Of a DNA stretch of 5,685 bases, positions 1-5,100 are shown piece after piece (position 1 is the stretch's first letter; each line of letters begins with the position of its first letter). Both the position numbers and the translations under genes were made by a program. The notes beneath the pieces are model-generated. The model was not told the DNA's origin, ran no database searches, and saw only the letters and a list, made by a program, of their open reading frames with translations. The stretch is from the NCBI GenBank assembly GCA_025934475.1, contig JAICXZ010000241.1:1-5685 (forward strand), given 5' to 3'. The stretch is from Mucilaginibacter sp. Its GTDB lineage: Bacteria; Bacteroidota; Bacteroidia; Sphingobacteriales; Sphingobacteriaceae.

Positions 1-298
1 CCACATTCGCCAGGCCGGACACCGGAGTAACCTGCTGTCAAACATCAATGTTTACAATCCTGCATTGACTCAGCGATTGAATATGATACAACAAGGGTTT
101 ATGGCGAAAGGGAAGTCGGCTATAGATGCTATGCATATGGCCTACCAGGCTATTGAAGGCGCTGTAACCCGTCAGGCGCTGTTACTAACCTACGACGATG
201 CTTATTTAATATCGGGGCTGATCATGCTCTTTTCGATTCCGCTGCTCTATTTGCAGCCTTTCAAAAAAGCAGTGAAGATGCCTGTTGATGCTCACTAA
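1..298 (+). CDS. C-terminal end of a DHA2-type (EmrB/QacA-like) MFS drug exporter, 5' partial
   Basis: The frame is open from the left edge (first full codon at base 2) to TAA at 296-298, giving the last 98 residues. Family members are inner-membrane proton-coupled exporters with about 14 transmembrane helices, usually paired with a membrane-fusion protein and an outer-membrane channel. The fragment matches the usual tail of this family. An extracytoplasmic stretch with RSNLLSNINVYNPAL is followed by a loop containing MAYQAIEGAVTRQA. One last hydrophobic helix follows (about fragment residues 67-84, AYLISGLIMLFSIPLLYL), then a short basic cytoplasmic tail (QPFKKAVK). The AVTRQA-LLTY-DA segment before the final helix is what I recognise from EmrB-like proteins. 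The partner genes would lie upstream, outside the window. The substrate cannot be told. Another 14-helix MFS permease is the main alternative. Confidence 0.78.
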   Translation, partial: HIRQAGHRSNLLSNINVYNPALTQRLNMIQQGFMAKGKSAIDAMHMAYQAIEGAVTRQALLLTYDDAYLISGLIMLFSIPLLYLQPFKKAVKMPVDAH

Positions 299-305
299 AA
301 TGAAT

Positions 306-338
306 AAAGCCATCCCGACTTTTGGTCGGGACGGCTTT
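306..338. terminator. Intrinsic terminator hairpin after the MFS exporter gene
   Basis: AAAGCC-A-TCCCGAC at 306-319 pairs with GTCGGGA-C-GGCTTT at 325-338 around a five-base loop (TTTTG). This gives 13 pairs with a single A/C mismatch. It begins 8 bases after the exporter stop codon. The plus-strand tail is only TTT followed by CCCC. The flanking A-run at 343-351 lies on the far side and gives no U-tract for the plus transcript. On the minus strand the hairpin is followed by TTTATTCATTTT. It could therefore stop transcription from both sides. Confidence 0.75.
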
Positions 339-359
339 CCCCAAAAAAAAATTTAACAA

Positions 360-437
360 TTAAAAGTTAGTCTTACCACCTTCGGGAATGCCGATCTGCA
401 AGAGAAAGGTATTTTTCCGAAAATGTTCTCCTAGAGT
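360..437 (-). pseudogene. Possible 3' relic of a minus-strand gene
   Basis: Reading the minus strand, a stop-bounded stretch of 25 codons ends in TAA at 362-360. It reads TLGEHFRKNTF followed by LLQIGIPEGGKTNF. A stop (TAG, at 440-438) closes it upstream and it has no credible start codon, so it is not a gene as it stands. The composition looks protein-like (an ordered mix of charged, Gly and hydrophobic residues, with a C-terminal Phe as in many outer-membrane barrels). It ends about 20 bases before the hairpin at 306-338, where the 3' end of a convergent gene would be expected. Chance is a serious alternative for so short a stretch. I do not assign a family. Confidence 0.14.
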
Positions 438-525
438 CTAAAATTAGAGTTTTTAGATTGATATTCCCAAATTATAACACCGATTGTTGAAATAATTTTC
501 ATCTGTTTTTCATCAATCTCGACGG

Positions 526-533
526 TATGTTTG
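526..533 (+). promoter_or_regulatory. Candidate Bacteroidota -7 box upstream of the YihY-family gene
   Basis: TATGTTTG matches the Bacteroidetes sigma -7 consensus TAnnTTTG exactly. No convincing TTTG-type -33 element sits at the usual spacing upstream; only the T-run ending at 510 is near. If used, transcription would begin near 540 and leave a leader of roughly 125 bases before the ATG at 667. An eight-base match in AT-rich DNA can occur by chance. Confidence 0.28.
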
Positions 534-577
534 CGTGGTTAAAAAACTTAATCACTAACAGTCTTAATCACACCACG
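534..577. repeat. Tandem 9-bp direct repeats framed by a 6-bp inverted repeat
   Basis: CTTAATCAC occurs at 547-555 and again at 563-571, start to start 16 bases. The pair is framed by CGTGGT at 534-539 and its reverse complement ACCACG at 572-577. The block starts directly after the candidate promoter box at 526-533, where an operator or a structured leader would lie. The sequence shows only the repeats. A regulator-binding role is inference. Confidence 0.35.
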
Positions 578-666
578 TTACATTTTTGCCGCCTTTTTTG
601 GGAAAAGAAATTTGGCATCCCAATTTTTATAAACAAATGGGCTTCAATTTTCTTTTTTAGTTTGAT

Positions 667-1653
667 ATGAAAGTATTCAGCAAAGCATATATCCGGCAAC
701 TCTGGAAAGTGATCGTGGCGACTTTCATGGGATTCATTAATGATAATGGCTTAAAACTTAGCGCTTCACTTGCCTATTATACGATATTTTCGCTGGCGCC
801 ACTTATTATTATCGCGATTTCCATAACCAGCCTGGTCCTTCATAACTATAATTACAATGATACGTTCTACGCTCAACTATCGAAGTTTATGGGCAAGGAC
901 GCTGTGGTACAATTACAACAAATTGTAACCCATTTGCAGCTATCGGGCAAAAGCGGCACAGCGTTGATCATCGGCGCCATAATTCTCTTGCTTGGCGCCA
1001 GTAGCATGTTTGTCGAGATACAGGATTCAATCAATATTATATGGCGGGTAAAATCAAAGCCTAAAAAGGGATGGCTCAAGTGGCTCCAAAATCGTTTTTT
1101 GTCCTTTTCGCTGATCATTGCTCTTGGTTTTCTTTTGTTGGTTTCGCTCATTGTTGACATAGCTATTAATGCGCTAAGTGAACGGCTTCAGCATTTTTTG
1201 CCGGCTGTAACCGTCACTTTGTTCGATCTGATCAACCTGATAATTTCTCTAATGGTAATAGCCGTGTTGTTTGGCGTTATATTCAAATTTCTTCCGGATG
1301 TGAAGATCAAATGGCGCGATGTACGAGCCGGGGCCATATTTACTGCCCTGCTTTTTATGCTTGGTCAGTATTTGATCGGGCTCTACTTAAAATATACTGC
1401 ACAGGGTTCGGCTTATGGGGCTGCTGGATCCCTGATCGTGTTGCTGGTGTGGATCTACTATACCGCCTCTATTCTTTACATTGGCGCCGAGTTTACAGAA
1501 GTTTACGCCGAGGCCATGGGCAGTGACATAGAACCTTCGGAATACGCTGTGCACGTTATTCAGACAGAGATTGAGCACGAGGTTGATAAGCTTCCGCCTC
1601 AAAACCCTGAATTACAAGGCAACCTTCAGAAGGCAGCTGAAAAGAAAAGTTGA
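667..1653 (+). CDS. YihY/BrkB-family integral inner-membrane protein
   Basis: The 328-residue product has the usual length and pattern of the YihY/BrkB (UPF0761) family. Hydrophobic segments lie at about 32-58, 96-118, 143-168, 187-209, 219-241 and 252-275, giving six predicted helices in the inner membrane. Two family signatures are present: LSASLAYYTIFSLAPL at residues 31-46, and the long stretch starting GSAYGAAGSLIVLLVWIYY at 247 and closing with YIGAEFTEVY at 271-280. The C-terminal 45 residues are polar, acidic then basic, and probably cytoplasmic. The ATG at 667 is the only possible start, because an in-frame TAG lies three codons upstream (658-660). There is no Shine-Dalgarno sequence, only T-rich DNA. 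The biochemical role is not settled: the old RNase BN assignment of the E. coli homologue was wrong, and a transport or envelope role is often suggested. The gene appears monocistronic, and I see no clear terminator after it. Confidence 0.93.
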   Translation: MKVFSKAYIRQLWKVIVATFMGFINDNGLKLSASLAYYTIFSLAPLIIIAISITSLVLHNYNYNDTFYAQLSKFMGKDAVVQLQQIVTHLQLSGKSGTALIIGAIILLLGASSMFVEIQDSINIIWRVKSKPKKGWLKWLQNRFLSFSLIIALGFLLLVSLIVDIAINALSERLQHFLPAVTVTLFDLINLIISLMVIAVLFGVIFKFLPDVKIKWRDVRAGAIFTALLFMLGQYLIGLYLKYTAQGSAYGAAGSLIVLLVWIYYTASILYIGAEFTEVYAEAMGSDIEPSEYAVHVIQTEIEHEVDKLPPQNPELQGNLQKAAEKKS

Positions 1654-1828
1654 TCAGTAATTATCGTGAATATAGGTCATGATGCGCACTATCTCGTCGC
1701 GAATCTCACGTTCAGGCATAAAAATCAGGTATATACTCCGTTAATTTTTGGTGGACATAATTGGACTGATCACTCACTCTGCAAGCTCTCTTCCAGAGCC
1801 ATAGCTCATTCTGAGTTGTAAAATCCGG
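1654..1828 (-). pseudogene. Possible frameshifted relic of a minus-strand gene
   Basis: Two overlapping minus-strand frames read like protein. One enters from about 1828, includes NELWLWKRACRVSDQSNYV and HQKLTEYIPDFYA, and stops at TGA 1714-1712. The other (1740 down) reads SIYLIFMPEREIRDEI then VRIMTYIHDNY and stops at TGA 1656-1654, directly against the yihY-like stop at 1651-1653. They overlap around a five-T run (1724-1720), a typical slippage site, so a single ancestral frame broken there would join them. The upstream end runs into the interspersed repeat and has no start. I do not recognise the family. Alternatively this is unselected DNA that is open by chance. No other gene is seen here on either strand. 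Confidence 0.2.
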
Positions 1829-1934
1829 CGGCCTTTGAAGGTGAAATGACAAAAAAAGGTGTCAGCCCGGGCTTGTAGAAGGGTAGTGCATAAAGGCCCT
1901 GGCCGCCATGCTTCGACGGGCTACCCATGACACC
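1825..1934. repeat. Inverted pair of interspersed-repeat arms (Bacteroidota palindromic element)
   Basis: Two inverted arms each begin GGTGTCA: arm one on the plus strand at 1858-1864, arm two on the minus strand from 1934 down to 1928. Aligned without gaps, both arms then show the pattern xxGCxxGTxGAAG (GGGCTTGTAGAAG in one, TAGCCCGTCGAAG in the other). Further inverted matches include AGCCCG (1864-1869) with CGGGCT (1917-1922), GGGTAG (1881-1886) with CTACCC (1921-1926), and GGCGGCC near 1828 with GGCCGCC near 1901. GGCC-CT-GGCC at 1895-1904 marks the centre. From memory, this resembles short repeats with a GAGCTTGTCGAAG core scattered in many Bacteroidota genomes. No transposase is present, so it would be a MITE-like or REP-like element. 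Both arms have diverged from each other. Confidence 0.5.
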
Positions 1935-1969
1935 CCTACGCAAGTAACGATAAACTTGTAATGGGTAGC
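1920..1969. repeat. Nested stem-loop overlapping the interspersed repeat
   Basis: GCTACCCAT at 1920-1928 and ATGGGTAGC at 1961-1969 are perfect 9-bp inverted repeats. Between them CAAGT (1941-1945) pairs with ACTTG (1954-1958), so the whole can fold as a two-tier hairpin. The left arm is shared with the palindromic element at 1825-1934, so the two folds exclude each other. There is no U-run after it on the plus strand (AATTAGTGAC follows), which argues against a plain terminator. Confidence 0.38.
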
Positions 1970-2095
1970 GAATTAGTGACTGGTAATAGGTTTTCAATTG
2001 GCAGTTAGATAATTGGAATTAAACCTTTTTTCAAAAAGAATAAGGAAATACAACTTTTTTTGCGTTTTTTGAGTAGACAATCTGGACCTTAACGG
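1970..2095 (+). promoter_or_regulatory. T-rich leader of the large surface-protein gene; no firm promoter
   Basis: The stretch before the ATG at 2096 is AT-rich, with T-runs at 2026-2031, 2055-2061 and 2065-2070. Two TTTTTTG tracts, ending at 2062 and 2071, resemble the TTTG part of a Bacteroidota -7 box but lack its TA. I can name a promoter region but not a definite promoter. There is no Shine-Dalgarno sequence before the start (CTTAACGG), as expected in this phylum. Confidence 0.25.
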
Positions 2096-2164
2096 ATGAA
2101 AAGATTTCTACTTGTCACAAGTATTTTCGTATCTATTTTTTTTCTGTCGAACCGTGCGTTTGCC
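2096..2164 (+). other. Signal peptide of the large modular protein
   Basis: Residues 1-23 form a classic Sec signal: basic start (MKR), hydrophobic core FLLVTSIFVSIFFL, then a polar turn and AFA as the cleavage motif before QGNQ. There is no lipobox cysteine, so signal peptidase I is expected. The mature chain begins almost directly at the first PKD-like domain. Confidence 0.88.
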
Positions 2165-5100
2165 CAGGGTAACCAAACTGTTGTAAACGGGAATCAGACT
2201 ACTGCTGTTAATTTTCCATCCGGTGGCTGCGGTTACAAGTGGGTAAACAATACGCCCGGAATAGGTCTGGCTGCAAGCGGCTCAGGAGATATACCTGCGT
2301 TCACTGCTGTAAATACAGGTAGTATGCCTATCACGGCTACCATTTCGGTCACCCCTATTGCTTCATCGTTTGCCTACGTTGCCAATTATGGTTCAAATAA
2401 TGTTTCGGTTATCAATGCTGTTGATAAAAATGTCATAACGACCATCCCGGTAGGTACCGGTCCTTATGGGGTTTCTGCCAACACAAGCGGTACCTTAGTT
2501 TATGTAACCAATACAACGGATAACAACATATCCGTTATTAATACGACAAGCAATACAGTAACTGCAACAATTCCAGTCGGTTTGAAACCAGAGGGCGTGG
2601 TGGTCAGCCCGGACAGCAAGCGCGTGTATGTTGCCAATTCCGGTTCAAATGCAGTGTCTGTCATCGACGCAACAACCAACGTCATACTAACCACGATACC
2701 TGTTGACGCCGGGCCGCTTGGAATTGCAGAAAGCCCTGATGGCAGCCTCGTTTATGTTACCAATGTTACGGCAGGAACTATGTCGGTAATAAGCACATCA
2801 ACAAATAGCGTAATCACAACCATATCATTGGGGTGGTTACCAGAAGGCATCGCAGTTAGCCCAGACGGCAGCAAGATTTATGTTGCGATCAGCGGATACA
2901 ACCAGATTTTGGTCCTCAACGCCGCCGACTATTCAATATTGAAAAGGGTACAAATGGTTGACCATCCATTTGCTATTGCGATCAGCCCGGATGGCAGCAA
3001 GGCTTATGTCTCGGGCAGTGGCTATTTTACTACTATTTTTTTGTCAGATTATGAAACAATGACATTCGCTGCGATGGCAAGCGCTGGTGTATCGGTAACC
3101 CCCGACGGCTCATCAGTTTTTTCTCTCGATTACGGCGTTATGGGCATTGACGTATTACCTTATTATACTTATTCCAAAATCACAGTTGGCAACAATCCCG
3201 TTTCCCTTGGAAATTTTATTGCAAAAGGGCCTGGGTGCAATGGTTCGCCATTTACCTATACTATTACCATAAAACCATCATCGGTTACGCCGGTAATCAC
3301 AGCAGGTGCAGCAACAGGCACTATTGCAGCCTGCCAGGGCTCGCCTTCAGCAGATCCGGACATTCAGCAGTTTACTGTATCCAGGGCTGGCTTAACAAAT
3401 AATATTACTGCTACTGCACCCGCAGGTTTTGAAGTATCGCTTTCCGCAGGCAGCGGATATGGGGGCACCGTAATTATTCCTCAATCGGGAGGTACTGCAA
3501 ACAATATTACAGTCTATGTCAGATCGGCTGCTTCTGCTACTGGTAACATATCAGGCAACGTGACGCTCACTTCGCAAGGCGCAAATGCGCAAAATGTAGC
3601 CGTAACCGGCAAAATTAATCCGTTACCGACTGTAAATTCAGTCAGTAATCAAACTGTTGTTGCCGGAAATAATACTACTGCCATTAATTTTACTGGTACA
3701 GGCAATATATTTAATTGGACTAATGACACACCTGGTATTGGGCTTGCTGCAAACGGCACCGGGAACATCCCAGCGTTCACAGCGATAAATACCGGAAACG
3801 CACCTGTAATCGCGAAGGTAACCGTCACGAACACAAATAAACAGGCTGGTTATGAATATATGACCAATGAGACAACAAATCAGGTATCCGTTATTTCAAA
3901 TGCAACCAATCAAATTGTTTCGACTATCGACGTAGGCGCAGGACCGTACGGTATAGCATTGAGTCCGGACGGCAGTATGGCATATGTGTCTAATTTTATA
4001 GCTTCCTCTGTATCAGTGATCAATACATCCACCAATCAAGTTGCAGCTACTATCCCTGTGGGCTATAATCCGGTTGGCATCGCAATCAGCCCAGATGGTA
4101 GTAAAGTTTATGTATGCGCGGGTTTCGGATTATTCGTGATAGATGCCACAACAAATCAAATCATAACAGCATTAACCTTAGCCAATTATGAGCCGAGTGG
4201 GATAACCGTCAGTCCCAATGGTAAATGGTTATACGTAGCCGATCCTGTCAATAATTCACTTTTGATCATTAATGCATCAACCTATCAACAAACCAGGGTT
4301 TCCATCCCTACCAATATTGGGGATTCAGCTATCAATGTTGCAGTGAGTCCGGATGGCAACCTAATCTATGTTACGGGGGGAGCTACAAATAATGTATATA
4401 TGATCAGTGCCATCACTCAGACAATTGTCAATACTATAAATCTAAATGCAGCGGCGATAGGCATCGCAATAAGCCCGGATGGGAGCCGAATTTATGTAAC
4501 AAATGAATTTTCAAACATGGTTTCGGTTGTTAACGCGACAAACGGCGCTTTGATAACAACTATAACAGTGGGAACCTCACCTGAGGGAATATCGGTAAGC
4601 CCCGATGGCAGCACCGTGTATGTAGCAAATGTCGGCTCAAATAATATGTCGATCATCAATGCAGCAGACAACCAGGTAACAGCTACTGTGGCGGCAGGTG
4701 CAACGCCTCATTCTTTAGGTAATTTTGTCAGATCTTCTATAAGTTGCAGCGGGCCGCCTATGACATTCACCATTACCATCAACCCAACACCACCAAGTAT
4801 TACAACCACTCCCATAACCGGAACCATCTCAGCATGCCAGGGTTCGCCAGCAGTAAATCCGGACATTCAGCAATTTACAGTATCCGGAAATAGTTTAACA
4901 AATGATATTATTGCCACTGCCCCTTCAGGTTTCGAAGTATCACTCAGTGCAAGCGGAGCATATAGTAATAGTGTAACGTTGGCACAATCGGGTGGGAAAG
5001 TAAATAATGTGACCGTGTATGTTCGCTCAGCAGCTTCGGCAACGGGTAATATATCAGGCAATATAACATTAACTTCGCAAAGTGCCACTGCTCAAAATGT

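Noticed and set aside
658..665. TAGTTTG just before the YihY-family start as a -7 promoter box
   Set aside because: It has one base too few between TA and TTTG, and it would place transcription start inside the coding sequence.
873..1602. Minus-strand and out-of-frame open stretches within the YihY-family gene (873-1160 minus, 1387-1602 minus, 1311-1526 plus)
   Set aside because: They lie wholly inside a complete, clearly recognisable membrane-protein gene and their translations show no domain character.
667..1653. Assignment of the YihY-family gene as ribonuclease BN (rbn)
   Set aside because: That name came from an early misassignment of E. coli yihY. The protein has a six-helix membrane pattern and no nuclease motif.
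1654..1700. A terminator directly after the YihY-family gene
   Set aside because: I found no GC-rich stem followed by a T-run there. The nearest stable stems are over 170 bases downstream, within the repeat.
1806..1997. A 63-codon minus-strand open frame across the palindromic repeat
   Set aside because: It is made almost entirely of the repeat arms and has no promoter or family resemblance. Repeats of this kind often yield spurious open frames.
2363..4729. Roughly 120-base periodicity suggestive of tandem DNA repeats or a CRISPR-like array
   Set aside because: The period is that of the propeller blades at protein level. The nucleotide units are diverged and there are no conserved direct repeats with unique spacers.
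2500..5088. Minus-strand open stretches at 2500-2694, 3649-3834 and 4867-5088
   Set aside because: They are antisense to the continuous 1196-codon frame, in repetitive Thr/Asn-rich coding DNA where antisense frames stay open by composition.
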